From Streptomonospora litoralis (lineage in GTDB: Bacteria > Actinomycetota > Actinomycetes > Streptosporangiales > Streptosporangiaceae), in the NCBI RefSeq assembly GCF_004323735.1, contig NZ_CP036455.1, forward strand, positions 4,335,101 through 4,399,100: DNA of 64,000 bases. Direction: 5' to 3'. The translations under genes and the position numbers were made by a program. The notes under the pieces are model-generated. The model was not told where the DNA came from and did no database searches. It saw only the letters and a program-made list of their open reading frames with translations. This document shows positions 24,333 to 32,422 of the stretch, piece after piece; position 1 is the first letter of the stretch, and each line of letters opens with the position of its first letter.

Positions 24333-25022
24333 GTGGTATCGACACCGAAACGACAGCGCCCGACCAATTCCCCCCTGAGCAGGGGGCGCGTCCTCCAAGG
24401 AGCCGTGCGTGTGGCCGACGAGCGCGGGGTGGCGGCGGTGAGCATGCGCAAGGTGGCCGAGCACCTCGGGGTCGAGGCCATGTCGCTGTACCACCACGTG
24501 GCCAACAAGGAGGAGATCCTGGACGGGATCGTCGACCTGGTCTTCAGTGAGATCGAACTGCCGGACGACGCCGGAGACTGGCGGAACGCCATGCGCCGAC
24601 GCGCGTGCTCGGCACGCGCGGTGCTCGCGCGCCACGTGTGGGCGCTGGGCCTGATGGACTCGCGGCGCAACCCGGGACCGGCGACGTTGCGGCATCACGA
24701 CTGGGTGATCGGCTGCCTGCGCGGTGCGGGATTCTCGATCGCGACGACCGCTCAGGCGACGGCGACCCTGGACAGCTACGTCTACGGGTTCGTCCTGCAG
24801 GAGTCGAGCCTGCCGTTCGACACGTCGCGGGAGCCGGCGGACGCGGCGGCGACCCTGGCGGACGCGTTGCCCGCCGAGGAGTACCCCCACCTGCTGGAGA
24901 TGGCGAAAGCGCACGCCCGGCGCCCCGACTACTCCTACGCCGACGAGTTCGCGCGCGGACTCGACCTGATTCTCAACGGCCTGGAGCGGAATCTCGCCGA
25001 GGAGCAGGCGGCACAGCGGTAG
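24333..25022 (+). CDS. TetR family regulator (TetR_C_1-like ligand domain)
   Basis: A 229-residue regulator. The HTH spans about 20-65 (RGVAAVSMRKVAEHLGVEAMSLYHHVANKEEILDGIVD), and the 'AMSLYHHV' recognition helix is typical of the TetR_C_1 subgroup (classical TetR-like). The C-terminal domain contains HDWVIGCLRGAGFS and a YVYGFVLQE helix. GTG 24333 follows GAGGGAG; a frame-compatible start at 24258 would lie inside the operator region and is less likely. It probably represses itself and the divergent SDR through the two palindromes. Confidence 0.9.
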   Translation: MVSTPKRQRPTNSPLSRGRVLQGAVRVADERGVAAVSMRKVAEHLGVEAMSLYHHVANKEEILDGIVDLVFSEIELPDDAGDWRNAMRRRACSARAVLARHVWALGLMDSRRNPGPATLRHHDWVIGCLRGAGFSIATTAQATATLDSYVYGFVLQESSLPFDTSREPADAAATLADALPAEEYPHLLEMAKAHARRPDYSYADEFARGLDLILNGLERNLAEEQAAQR

Positions 25023-25177
25023 TCGCGCCGCGCAGGCTTACGGATATGCCGGAAGGAGAGCACCAGCCGGTTTCCGCGAACAAGCGCATTCCGATCGCGT
25101 CGGTGGGGCGGCGCGAGGGCCGCCCCACTCAAGCGCGCTGTTTGTAGCGCTCCATCGCCTCGATGCGGATGACCGGC

Positions 25178-25495
25178 TCAATGGGGACGGCCGATTACCG
25201 CCCATCCTGTGGAATACGAAGTCGGGCGGGGCGGCGGCACAGCGGTACGGGCGGCGAAGCGGGATGCGCCGGCCTGACCGCGTCCGGCGTACACAGAGGC
25301 GATGAGGCGTTCCAGAGCCTCGGCCGAGGGTGCTTCGAGCAGCTGCGGGCGGCCCGGGAGGATCGCCCACCAGCTGCCGGTGTGGGTGCCGTACCAGGCG
25401 CTCACGCCGGGGAACCGCAGGGTGAGGCGGCGAGCTGCAGGGTGGACGGTTGCGGGCTGCCTGCGCGGGGGGCCGACCGCCGTCGCCGCGCTCAT
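25178..25495 (-). CDS. Small hypothetical protein of the XRE/DUF397 neighbourhood
   Basis: A 105-residue protein without a recognised domain. It has a central segment typical of small globular proteins (RLTLRFPGVSAWYGTHTGSWWAILPG then APSAEALERLIASVYAG), and the C-terminal 25 residues look disordered. The ATG at 25495 overlaps the stop of the preceding gene (ATGA). Small proteins with this WYG...WWA pattern are often found beside XRE regulators in actinomycetes, from memory and unverified. Function unknown. Confidence 0.68.
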   Translation of the reverse strand: MSAATAVGPPRRQPATVHPAARRLTLRFPGVSAWYGTHTGSWWAILPGRPQLLEAPSAEALERLIASVYAGRGQAGASRFAARTAVPPPRPTSYSTGWAVIGRPH

Positions 25496-26136
25496 CGGGC
25501 GTCCTCGGCGGCAAGCTCCCAGGCGCGGCCGAGCGCGTCGAGGTGGTGGCCCTCGTGGCACGACGGGCGGAGGCAGGAGTGCCGGTCCGGGGCGGGATGT
25601 CCGCAGGCGTCGCCGAGCCGGGCGGCGATCCGGGCGAGCATCTCCAGGGACGATTCCCGGATGGCGGAGGCCCAGCACGCGCTGTCCTGGGCGCTGGCAG
25701 CGAGGTCGTCGGCGAGCTGGTGCAGGGCGTGCGCCTCGTCGGCGGCGAGCGTCCTCGAAGTCGGGCGCGTCTGCGCGCCGTGGTCGAGGTAAGGGCGCGT
25801 GCGCGGCGGGGGCGTGAATGCGGTAAGCGCGAATTCGAGCGAGTCGAGATCGCCGGCGGACAGCACGATGCCTTCGGCTGCCCGGTGGTGCGCCTGGTAG
25901 GGGGCCGCATGGCCAGGGGTGTAGGTCAGGCGCCAGCGCGATACGTGGCGGGTGTGAAGCTCACAGAAACGCTCGTAGTCGGGCGGCACCGCGGCAGAGG
26001 CGACGTAGGGGCGGGCGCGCTCCGGTCGGCGCGGCGGCGGAACCGGGCTGGCGTGAAACGGGAGGAATCGCAGCAAAGCGACCGGGAGAAGCAGCAGTCG
26101 CACCCACGCGGGCGAGCGCGGGATAGGCTCGGACAT
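25492..26136 (-). CDS. Hypothetical protein with one N-terminal membrane segment
   Basis: A 214-residue protein. Residues about 10-28 (WVRLLLLPVALLRFLPFHA) form a single hydrophobic segment, followed by an Arg/Pro stretch, then a mainly helical Ala-rich domain. There is a Cys/His cluster near the C-terminus (GDACGHPAPDRHSCLRPSCHEGHH) that could bind zinc. ATG 26136 follows AAGGAG. It is coupled to the next small gene and divergent from the XRE regulator. I do not recognise the family. Confidence 0.68.
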   Translation of the reverse strand: MSEPIPRSPAWVRLLLLPVALLRFLPFHASPVPPPRRPERARPYVASAAVPPDYERFCELHTRHVSRWRLTYTPGHAAPYQAHHRAAEGIVLSAGDLDSLEFALTAFTPPPRTRPYLDHGAQTRPTSRTLAADEAHALHQLADDLAASAQDSACWASAIRESSLEMLARIAARLGDACGHPAPDRHSCLRPSCHEGHHLDALGRAWELAAEDAR

Positions 26137-26327
26137 GTCATCAGCTCCTTGGCATAGGTGTGGCTGGTGGCCACGCCCCGGGACGGTGGAGGCCGTCGCC
26201 GGGGTCTTTCGTGCCTTCTTCATTCGAGGATGGCGCCAAGGGAAGCTACCTACCAGCGAAGATACACTTTTGGCTCTTCTTGACTTTTCCGTCTCGCTTT
26301 GGCTTCGCAGGTGCCAGCCTGGTGCAC

Positions 26328-27152
26328 ATGAGGGAACATGACCGGGCGCGCTGGCGCCAGTTCGGCAACGAATTGCAGCACCTACGCACTTCAGCAGGCA
26401 TGACGCAGAGGCAGTTGTCCAGCAGGCTTTCGATGCACTACACGATGGTCGGGAAGCTTGAGCGCTTGGATCGCGTCCCACAACGGGTGCAAGCGGAAGA
26501 ATTGGACACCGCTTTGGAGACAGGCGGCACGTTGACCCGCCTGTGGCAGGAGCTCAACAACCAGCGTTTCGTTCCGGACTGGTTCAAGGACGCGCTACTT
26601 CTGGAGCAGCGAGCTACCGCAATCCGGGCTTACGAATCGATTCGCGTACCTGGCCTACTGCAGACAGAGGACTATGCACGGATCTTGGTCAGCGAACGCC
26701 AGATCACCTCGCCACCGGAGCGGCTCGAAGAGATCGTGAAGACGAGGACTAAGCGACTCGGGCTCGTCCGCGCGAACAAACCCCTCCTCTGGTTCGTCAT
26801 CAACGAGACCGCGCTCCTCAACCTGGTTGGGGACGAGACGGTCATGCGAGACCAGATTCGTCATATCCTCGGTCTCGTGGACAGCAACGCCATCCGAGTC
26901 CAAGTACTACCGAGGCTGCGTTCGAGCCTCGGCCTGTGCGAACCGTTTCGGGTGATGGCGCTGAACGCAACTCAGTCCGTCGGCTACGTGGAGAACATGC
27001 TGGGGGGTGAGGTCGTCGACGCCCCGGAGCAAGTGACGGAGCTAACGACCGTCTTCGGGCTCTTGGCCTCGGATAGTCTTCCCTTCCCCGAATCTGTGGC
27101 TCTGCTCAAGAAGGTGAATGGTGATCGGTATGGAGATGTGGAAGAAGAGTAG
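26328..27152 (+). CDS. XRE family regulator with DUF5753 (Scr1-like)
   Basis: A 274-residue regulator of the actinomycete-specific type that pairs with DUF397 proteins. The N-terminal Cro/C1 HTH is LRTSAGMTQRQLSSRLSMHYTMVGKLERLDRVP. The DUF5753 domain follows from about residue 95 (RAYESIRVPGLLQTEDYARILV, then a repeat of small helices to LPFPESVALLKK). Base composition is visibly lower in GC than the neighbours. ATG 26328 has no ribosome site, so a leaderless start is possible; GTG 26322 is the alternative. The 3' end overlaps the first DUF397 gene by 35 bp. Related pairs affect development and antibiotic production in Streptomyces. Confidence 0.88.
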   Translation: MREHDRARWRQFGNELQHLRTSAGMTQRQLSSRLSMHYTMVGKLERLDRVPQRVQAEELDTALETGGTLTRLWQELNNQRFVPDWFKDALLLEQRATAIRAYESIRVPGLLQTEDYARILVSERQITSPPERLEEIVKTRTKRLGLVRANKPLLWFVINETALLNLVGDETVMRDQIRHILGLVDSNAIRVQVLPRLRSSLGLCEPFRVMALNATQSVGYVENMLGGEVVDAPEQVTELTTVFGLLASDSLPFPESVALLKKVNGDRYGDVEEE

Positions 27153-27309
27153 CTACAGCGGTGGCAACGGCGGTGACTGCGTCGAGGTCGCCCAGTCCGC
27201 GGAACACGTCAAGATCCGCGACACGCGCCACCGAAGCGCCGGGCACCTGGCCGTGTCCGCCTCGGAGTGGTCCGCCTTCCTCGCCGACCTGAAGGACGAT
27301 CAGCTGTAG
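27118..27309 (+). CDS. DUF397 domain protein
   Basis: A 63-residue protein that is one DUF397 domain: WKKSSYSGGNGGDCVEVA, VKIRDTRHR and the terminal WSAFLADLK. It overlaps the 3' end of the XRE gene; ATG 27118 has GAAGG upstream, and ATG 27130 (MEMWKKSS) is an alternative. DUF397 proteins are thought to act as partners, in some cases antagonists, of the adjacent Scr1-like regulator. Confidence 0.88.
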   Translation: MVIGMEMWKKSSYSGGNGGDCVEVAQSAEHVKIRDTRHRSAGHLAVSASEWSAFLADLKDDQL

Positions 27310-27333
27310 CCGCTGCCTAAGGAGGTGCTACGG

Positions 27334-27576
27334 ATGCAAGAAGCGGGAGTCTGGCAAAAGTCCAGTTACAGCGGCGGCAACGCTGGGAACTGCGTCGAAG
27401 CAGCTTGGCTCAAGTCCAGCTACAGCGGCCCCAACGGCGGTGACTGCGTCGAAGTCGCCCCCTCAGCGGAGCACGTCAAGATCCGCGACACCCGCAACCG
27501 CCGCGCGGGTCACCTCACCCTGCCCGCCGACGAATGGGCCGCCCTCCTCGCGGACCTGAAGGGCGACCGCCTCTAG
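27334..27576 (+). CDS. DUF397 domain protein with a duplicated N-terminal motif
   Basis: An 80-residue DUF397 protein. It contains the opening motif twice: WQKSSYSGGNAGNCVEAA and then WLKSSYSGPNGGDCVEVA, followed by a single copy of the rest (VKIRDTRNRRAGHLTLPADEWAALLADLK). ATG 27334 is chosen because AAGGAGG lies 8 nt upstream. It follows the first DUF397 gene by 24 bp and likely arose by duplication of it, since their second halves are nearly identical. Confidence 0.88.
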   Translation: MQEAGVWQKSSYSGGNAGNCVEAAWLKSSYSGPNGGDCVEVAPSAEHVKIRDTRNRRAGHLTLPADEWAALLADLKGDRL

Positions 27577-27598
27577 CTTGCCTCCCGTACGCATGCGA

Positions 27599-27628
27599 AG
27601 GGGGATCCGGCCTCTCCCGGATCCCCCT
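27599..27628. terminator. 12-bp hairpin between convergent DUF397 and MMPL genes
   Basis: AGGGGGATCCGG (27599-27610) pairs perfectly with CCGGATCCCCCT (27617-27628) around a 6-nt loop, 22 bp after the DUF397 stop and 40 bp from the MMPL stop. It can serve both directions. Confidence 0.8.
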
Positions 27629-27668
27629 CGGCTTCCTCGGCTACCTCGGCGCGGCGGCGCTCAGCGGC

Positions 27669-30128
27669 CTACCGGTGCGCCGCCTGCTCGCTCTCGCTCT
27701 CCTCCTGGGAGCCGCGCTCGCCGGTCCCCCGTGCGTTCCCGCCATCCGGCAGGGGGTGGGCCGCGGCCAGGCGTTCGCCCTCGATGTCGACGTCCGGCAA
27801 CACCGCGTTCAGCCACTTCGGCAGCCACCAGGCCGCGCGGCCGAACAAGGCCATCACCGCCGGCACCAGGGTCATCCGAACCAGGAACGCGTCGAACAGC
27901 ACGCCGACCGCGAGGGCGAAGGCGATCGGCTTGACCATCTCGCTGTGGCCGAACACGAACGCCCCGAACACGCTGACCATGATCACCGCGGCCGCCGTGA
28001 CGACCCGCGCGCCCTGGGTGAACCCGGAGACCACGGCATGCTGCGCGTCGCCGCCGTGCACGTAGTCCTCCCGCATGCGCGAGACCAGGAACACCTCGTA
28101 GTCCATCGCCAGCCCGAACAGGATGCCGATCAGCAGGGTCGGCATGAACGCCAGCAGCGTCGGGGCGGGTTCGACGCCGAACAGTTCGGCGCCGTAGCCC
28201 CATTGGAAGACGGCCACCGTCAGCCCCAGCGCCGCGCCCGCGCTGAGTACGAAGCCCAGGGCCGCCTTGACCGGCACGACGATCGAGCGGAACACGATCA
28301 CCATCAGCACCAGCGCGAGCCCGATGACCACGGAGGCGAACACCGGCAGGGCGTCGGCCAACCGCTCGGAGACGTCGATCGCCGAGGCGGTGGCACCGGC
28401 GACCGCGATCTGCGCGCCGATCTCCTCGTCGATCTCGCTCTCCAGGCCGCGGATGTCGTGCAGCACGTCCTCGGTGGCATACGAAGACGGCCCGGCCTCC
28501 GGGATCACCGTGATGATCGCGGTGTCGCCGATGTCGTTCATCTGCGGCGGAAAGACCTCCGTGACGCCGTCGACCTCCTCGATGCGGTCGGCCACGTCCG
28601 CGGCGGCGGCCTCGGTGTCGGAGAGTCCGGTGAGGTCGGTCACGACCGCCAGGCGGGCGCCGTAGCCCGGGCCGAACTCCTCGCTGATGATCTCGTAGGC
28701 CTGGCGCTGGGTGGTGTCCGGTGCGCTGGTCGCGTCGGTGGGCAAGCCAAGATGCATGTCGCGCAGCGGCAGCAGCATGACGACCAGCACCGCCAGCACG
28801 GCCACGATCGGCACCAGCGGGCGCCGCGTCACCGCCCGCACCCACCGGCTGCTCATCGTGCGCTCGGCGGTCATGGCGGCTTCGGCGCGGCGGCCCAGCA
28901 CCGGCACCCGCCCGGCGGTGACGCGGTGCCCCAAAAAGCCGAGCGCCGCCGGCAGCATCGTGACCGTGAGCAGCACCGCGAGCGCGACCGTGACCATCGC
29001 GGCGACGCCCATGACGGTCAGGAACGGGATCTGCACCACGGACAGGCCCAGCAGCGCGATGATCACGGTGGCACCGGCGAAGACCACCGCGCTTCCGGCG
29101 GTCCCGATGGAGCGTGCCGCCGACTCGTCCGGGGCCATGCCTTCGGCCACCTGTTTGCGGTGGCGGGACAGCACGAACAGCACGTAGTCGATGCCCACGG
29201 CCAGCCCGAGCATCACCGCCATGATCGGGGCCGTGCTGGAGAGGTTCAGCAGGCTGGACGCGGCGTAGAGCAGCGCCATGCCCAGTCCCACACCGAATAG
29301 CGCGAGCACGATGGGCAGTCCGGCGGCGACCACGGCGCCGAAGTTGATCAGCAGCACCACCAGCGCGACGATGACGCCGACCGACTCGCCCGCGCCCAGC
29401 GCCGGCGGGGACATGGAGATGGCCTGGCCGCTGAACTCCACGTCGAGCCCGGCGTCGCGCGCGCTGTCGCCGGTCTCCAGGATGGCGTCCACGGTCTCGG
29501 GGGCGACGGAGTCGTTGGGCTGGGTCAGCTGCACGTTCAGCAGCATCGTGGTGCGGTCGTCGGAGATCTGCGGGATCCGCTCGACGACTTGCTCGCGGTC
29601 GAAGCCGGGCGCCTCCTGCTCCACCGTCTCGCGCGCCTGCTGCTCGGCCTCGGCGACCCGCTGCTCGACGACCTCCTCGGGGGTGCCGGGCGGCAACTGG
29701 CCGGTGGCCCGCTCGCGGGCGGTCTCGGCGGCGTCCTCCTTGGACTGGGCGATGCCGTCCTCGTACTGCCGGCGGGCGTCGCCGATCTGCTCCAGCGGAC
29801 TGATCACCCGGTCGACGCCGGAGACGTCCTCCAGTTCGGCGGCGGTGTCGCGCACCGCGTCGGTGTACTGCTCGTTGTCGACGATGTCGGCGCCGTCCGG
29901 CGCCCGCAGCACCGTGGTGACCGTCCCGCCCCGGCCGTCGAACCGTTCGTCGATGAGGTCGGTGGCCCGCTCGGACTCGGTGCCGGGGATGGAGAAGCCG
30001 TCGTCCAGCGGCACGCGGAACTGGAGGGCGGCCCCGCCGGCGGCGACCAGTAGCACCAGCCAGGTGATCACGACCAGCCACCGCCGGCGGAACGCGAATC
30101 CGCCCAGGCGGTACAGCAGTTCGGCCAT
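27669..30128 (-). CDS. MMPL/RND family transporter
   Basis: An 819-residue MMPL-type RND transporter with 12 predicted membrane helices and two large extracellular domains, of the class exporting lipids or drugs by proton motive force. Visible signatures are VGIDYVLFVLSRHRKQ (first half, conserved GIDYxLF) and FGLAMDYEVFLVSRMREDYVHG (second half), each carrying the conserved Asp-Tyr pair. A coiled charged region lies in the first periplasmic domain (EEVVEQRVAEAEQQARETVEQEA). The ATG at 30128 has a strong site GGGAGTAGGAG, so independent translation is plausible, although the upstream kinase frame runs into it without a stop. Response-regulator-type repeats lie 56-96 bp upstream. Confidence 0.92.
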   Translation of the reverse strand: MAELLYRLGGFAFRRRWLVVITWLVLLVAAGGAALQFRVPLDDGFSIPGTESERATDLIDERFDGRGGTVTTVLRAPDGADIVDNEQYTDAVRDTAAELEDVSGVDRVISPLEQIGDARRQYEDGIAQSKEDAAETARERATGQLPPGTPEEVVEQRVAEAEQQARETVEQEAPGFDREQVVERIPQISDDRTTMLLNVQLTQPNDSVAPETVDAILETGDSARDAGLDVEFSGQAISMSPPALGAGESVGVIVALVVLLINFGAVVAAGLPIVLALFGVGLGMALLYAASSLLNLSSTAPIMAVMLGLAVGIDYVLFVLSRHRKQVAEGMAPDESAARSIGTAGSAVVFAGATVIIALLGLSVVQIPFLTVMGVAAMVTVALAVLLTVTMLPAALGFLGHRVTAGRVPVLGRRAEAAMTAERTMSSRWVRAVTRRPLVPIVAVLAVLVVMLLPLRDMHLGLPTDATSAPDTTQRQAYEIISEEFGPGYGARLAVVTDLTGLSDTEAAAADVADRIEEVDGVTEVFPPQMNDIGDTAIITVIPEAGPSSYATEDVLHDIRGLESEIDEEIGAQIAVAGATASAIDVSERLADALPVFASVVIGLALVLMVIVFRSIVVPVKAALGFVLSAGAALGLTVAVFQWGYGAELFGVEPAPTLLAFMPTLLIGILFGLAMDYEVFLVSRMREDYVHGGDAQHAVVSGFTQGARVVTAAAVIMVSVFGAFVFGHSEMVKPIAFALAVGVLFDAFLVRMTLVPAVMALFGRAAWWLPKWLNAVLPDVDIEGERLAAAHPLPDGGNARGTGERGSQEESESEQAAHR

Positions 30129-31679
30129 GCTCCTACTCCCTCTCCTCCCGGGTGGTCCGTTCGCCGCCACACCATCCGACGCCGATGAGGCGAGATCCCG
30201 AGGAAGATGAGAGTCCGATGAGAATCCGCCGTCGGCGGGGAGATCGTCGTCACGCTCGCCCGCTCCCGGAGCCGCGTCGCGGTCCTCCAGCGGCGGGAAC
30301 TCCAGGCGGACGGCCGTGCCCGCGTCGGGTGCGGAGGTGAACACCGCGTCGCCGCCGTGGCCGCGCATCACCGCGCGGACGATGGGCAGCCCCAGCCCGC
30401 TGCCGGGGCGCTGCGACGACGGGCCGCCGCGGTAGAAGCGCTCGAAGACGAATGCCGCCGTCTCCTCGGCCACCCCGGGGCCCGAGTCGCCGATCTCCAG
30501 CACCACGCGCCCGCCGACGCGCCGCAGCGCGGCCACCGCCGGGCTGGTGGCGGGCGTGTGCACGCGCACATTGGCCAGCAGGTTGGCCACGGCCTGGCGC
30601 AGCTCCTGCTCGTCGCCGAGCACCAGGCCCTCCGCAGCGATCTCTGCCCGCCATTCGCGCTCGGGCTGGGCGGCGCGGGCGTCGGCGATGCTGTCGGCGA
30701 CGACGCGGTCGAGGTGGACGACGTCGCGCCGCGGCGCCGGCCGCTCGTCCAGCCGGGCGAGGTACAGCAGGTCGTCGACGATGGCGGCCATGCGCTCCGA
30801 CTCCCGTTCGGACCGGGCGATGACGTCGGGACGCCGGGCGACGTCGACCACGCCGCGGGAGACCATCTGCAGATAGCCGCGAATGGAGGTGAGCGGTGTG
30901 CGCAGTTCGTGGGAGGCGTCGGAGACGAACCGGCGCAGCCGCTCCTCGGATTCGGCGCGGGCGTGCAGCGCGGAGCGCAGCCGCGAGAGCATGCGGTTGA
31001 TGGACAGGGTGAGGCGGCCGGCCTCGCTGGCGTCGGTGTCGGTGGGAGCGGGGACGCGGCGCTCCAGGTCGCCCGCCGCGATGGCCTCCGCTGTGTCGAC
31101 GACGTCGTCCAGCGGGCGCAGGCCGCGCCGGATGACCGCGGAGCCCGCCGCGAGGCTGGCGAGCAGCATCGCGGCCCCGGCCGCCGCCTCGATCGCCACC
31201 AGGCGCTGCACGACCTCGCGCACCGGCGCGAGGGGCTCCCCGATCAGCGCGACGGTGTCATAGGCGGGCAGGTGGACGAGGGTGACGCGGTACTCCTCGC
31301 CGCCGCGCCTGTGGGTGAACACGCCGTCGGGGGCGGTGGCCGGGTCGATGCCGCGCATCAGCACCGGCCCCGTGCCCTGCAGCCGGTGGACGCGGGATCC
31401 TTCACCGCCGGATGCGTCGGTGGTGTACTCGACGACGAAGTCGCTGGGCGTGCGGATCTGCTTGACCAGCTCGGCGGTGTCCTGGGAGAAGATGTCGTTC
31501 TGGCGGGCGCGGGCGAACTCCGCGGCGACCTCGATGCGCTCGTCCACGCGGTCCAGCAGGTAGGCGCGCAGGAACGCGGTGCTGATGACGGCGACCACGA
31601 GCAGCGCCAGCGCCATCAGCACCGTGTTGACCAGCACCATGCGGCCGCGCAGCGTGCGGATCCGGATCGGCGGCCTCAC
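27669..31679 (-). CDS. Sensor histidine kinase, frame continuing into the MMPL transporter
   Basis: The kinase part (31679 to about 30129, 517 residues) has TM1 near 12-35, an extracellular sensor domain, TM2 near 155-180, HAMP, the H-box FVSDASHELRTPLTSIRGYL, N-box LLANVRVHTP, G1 DSGPGVAEE and G2 GSGLGLPIV. Kinase homology ends near VRLEFPPLED. From there about 55 disordered residues lead, in the same frame and with no stop codon, straight into the MMPL start. Read literally this is a 1336-residue kinase-transporter fusion; a lost stop or sequencing error is the alternative. GTG 31679 shares GTGA with the response regulator stop. The linker DNA also contains direct repeats and a ribosome site. 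Confidence 0.75.
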   Translation of the reverse strand: MRPPIRIRTLRGRMVLVNTVLMALALLVVAVISTAFLRAYLLDRVDERIEVAAEFARARQNDIFSQDTAELVKQIRTPSDFVVEYTTDASGGEGSRVHRLQGTGPVLMRGIDPATAPDGVFTHRRGGEEYRVTLVHLPAYDTVALIGEPLAPVREVVQRLVAIEAAAGAAMLLASLAAGSAVIRRGLRPLDDVVDTAEAIAAGDLERRVPAPTDTDASEAGRLTLSINRMLSRLRSALHARAESEERLRRFVSDASHELRTPLTSIRGYLQMVSRGVVDVARRPDVIARSERESERMAAIVDDLLYLARLDERPAPRRDVVHLDRVVADSIADARAAQPEREWRAEIAAEGLVLGDEQELRQAVANLLANVRVHTPATSPAVAALRRVGGRVVLEIGDSGPGVAEETAAFVFERFYRGGPSSQRPGSGLGLPIVRAVMRGHGGDAVFTSAPDAGTAVRLEFPPLEDRDAAPGAGERDDDLPADGGFSSDSHLPRDLASSASDGVAANGPPGRRGSRSMAELLYRLGGFAFRRRWLVVITWLVLLVAAGGAALQFRVPLDDGFSIPGTESERATDLIDERFDGRGGTVTTVLRAPDGADIVDNEQYTDAVRDTAAELEDVSGVDRVISPLEQIGDARRQYEDGIAQSKEDAAETARERATGQLPPGTPEEVVEQRVAEAEQQARETVEQEAPGFDREQVVERIPQISDDRTTMLLNVQLTQPNDSVAPETVDAILETGDSARDAGLDVEFSGQAISMSPPALGAGESVGVIVALVVLLINFGAVVAAGLPIVLALFGVGLGMALLYAASSLLNLSSTAPIMAVMLGLAVGIDYVLFVLSRHRKQVAEGMAPDESAARSIGTAGSAVVFAGATVIIALLGLSVVQIPFLTVMGVAAMVTVALAVLLTVTMLPAALGFLGHRVTAGRVPVLGRRAEAAMTAERTMSSRWVRAVTRRPLVPIVAVLAVLVVMLLPLRDMHLGLPTDATSAPDTTQRQAYEIISEEFGPGYGARLAVVTDLTGLSDTEAAAADVADRIEEVDGVTEVFPPQMNDIGDTAIITVIPEAGPSSYATEDVLHDIRGLESEIDEEIGAQIAVAGATASAIDVSERLADALPVFASVVIGLALVLMVIVFRSIVVPVKAALGFVLSAGAALGLTVAVFQWGYGAELFGVEPAPTLLAFMPTLLIGILFGLAMDYEVFLVSRMREDYVHGGDAQHAVVSGFTQGARVVTAAAVIMVSVFGAFVFGHSEMVKPIAFALAVGVLFDAFLVRMTLVPAVMALFGRAAWWLPKWLNAVLPDVDIEGERLAAAHPLPDGGNARGTGERGSQEESESEQAAHR
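30184..30223. promoter_or_regulatory. GATGAG(A/G) direct repeats upstream of the MMPL gene
   Basis: GATGAGA at 30206-30212 and 30217-30223 (11-bp period) plus GATGAGG at 30184-30190 (22 bp earlier). On the coding strand this is TCTCATC-N4-TCTCATC. The same pair precedes the response regulator gene, so OmpR-type binding by that regulator is likely. Confidence 0.6.
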
Positions 31680-32380
31680 GGCTCGCTCCGCTCGCGCAGG
31701 ACGTAGCCGAAGCCGCGCTGGGTCTGGATGAGGTTGGGGCCGAAGGCGCCGAGCTTGCGGCGCAGGTAGCCCACGTAGGTGTCGACGATGTTGGAGCTGC
31801 CGGTGTAATCGCTGCTCCACACCTCGTCGATGATCTGGCTGCGCGAGAGTACATGGCCGCGGTTGAGCATGAGGTAGCGCAGCAGGTCGAACTCGGTGCG
31901 CGACAGCGAGACGGGGTTTCCGGCGCGGTGGACCGTGCAGGCGTGTTCGTCCAGTTCGACGTCGGCGAAGCGCAGCACTCCGTCGTCGGGGGGCTCCTCG
32001 GCGGCCTCGGGCAGGATGCGGCGCAGCACGGCGCGCACGCGGGCGAGGAGTTCGTCGATGTTGAACGGTTTGGTGACGTAGTCGTCGCCGCCGTAGGTGA
32101 GGCCGGCGACGCGTTCGCTGTGGGCGTCCTTGGCGGTGAGGAAGACGATGCCCAGGCGGGGCAGGGAGCGCCGCAGCGTGCGGCAGACCTCGAACCCGTC
32201 GCCGTCGGGCAGCATGACGTCGAGTACGACCAGGTCGGGCCGGTGGACGCGGGCGGCCGCATACGCCTGGGCCGCGGTCGCGGCGGCCGACATCTCGAAG
32301 CCGTGGAATTCGAGCACGGTCGTCACCATGTCGACGATGTTGGGTTCGTCGTCGACGACGAGGATTCTGGGTCGGGTCAT
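31676..32380 (-). CDS. OmpR/PhoB family response regulator
   Basis: A 234-residue two-component regulator. The receiver domain (1-120) has the acidic pair DDE near 10-12, phospho-acceptor Asp54 in VVLDVMLPDGDGF and the conserved Lys in YVTKPFN. The C-terminal winged helix (about 135-230) shows LSRTEFDLLRYLMLNRGHVLSR and VDTYVGYLRRKLG, ending FGYVLRE. ATG 32380 is the only good start. The stop overlaps the kinase start (GTGA). Direct repeats 25 bp upstream suggest autoregulation; the shared motif before the MMPL gene suggests the transporter is its target. Confidence 0.94.
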   Translation of the reverse strand: MTRPRILVVDDEPNIVDMVTTVLEFHGFEMSAAATAAQAYAAARVHRPDLVVLDVMLPDGDGFEVCRTLRRSLPRLGIVFLTAKDAHSERVAGLTYGGDDYVTKPFNIDELLARVRAVLRRILPEAAEEPPDDGVLRFADVELDEHACTVHRAGNPVSLSRTEFDLLRYLMLNRGHVLSRSQIIDEVWSSDYTGSSNIVDTYVGYLRRKLGAFGPNLIQTQRGFGYVLRERSEP

Positions 32381-32404
32381 CGGTCGTCCAGCGAAGCCGA
32401 GGCG

Positions 32405-32422
32405 GATGAGAAGAGGATGAGA
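32405..32422. promoter_or_regulatory. GATGAGA direct repeats upstream of the response regulator
   Basis: GATGAGA at 32405-32411 and 32416-32422, spacer 4 nt, period 11 bp, same as upstream of the MMPL gene. The rest of the 32423-32891 gap carries an AT-richer stretch near 32720-32770, probably the promoter of the secreted-protein gene; no other gene seen. Confidence 0.6.
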
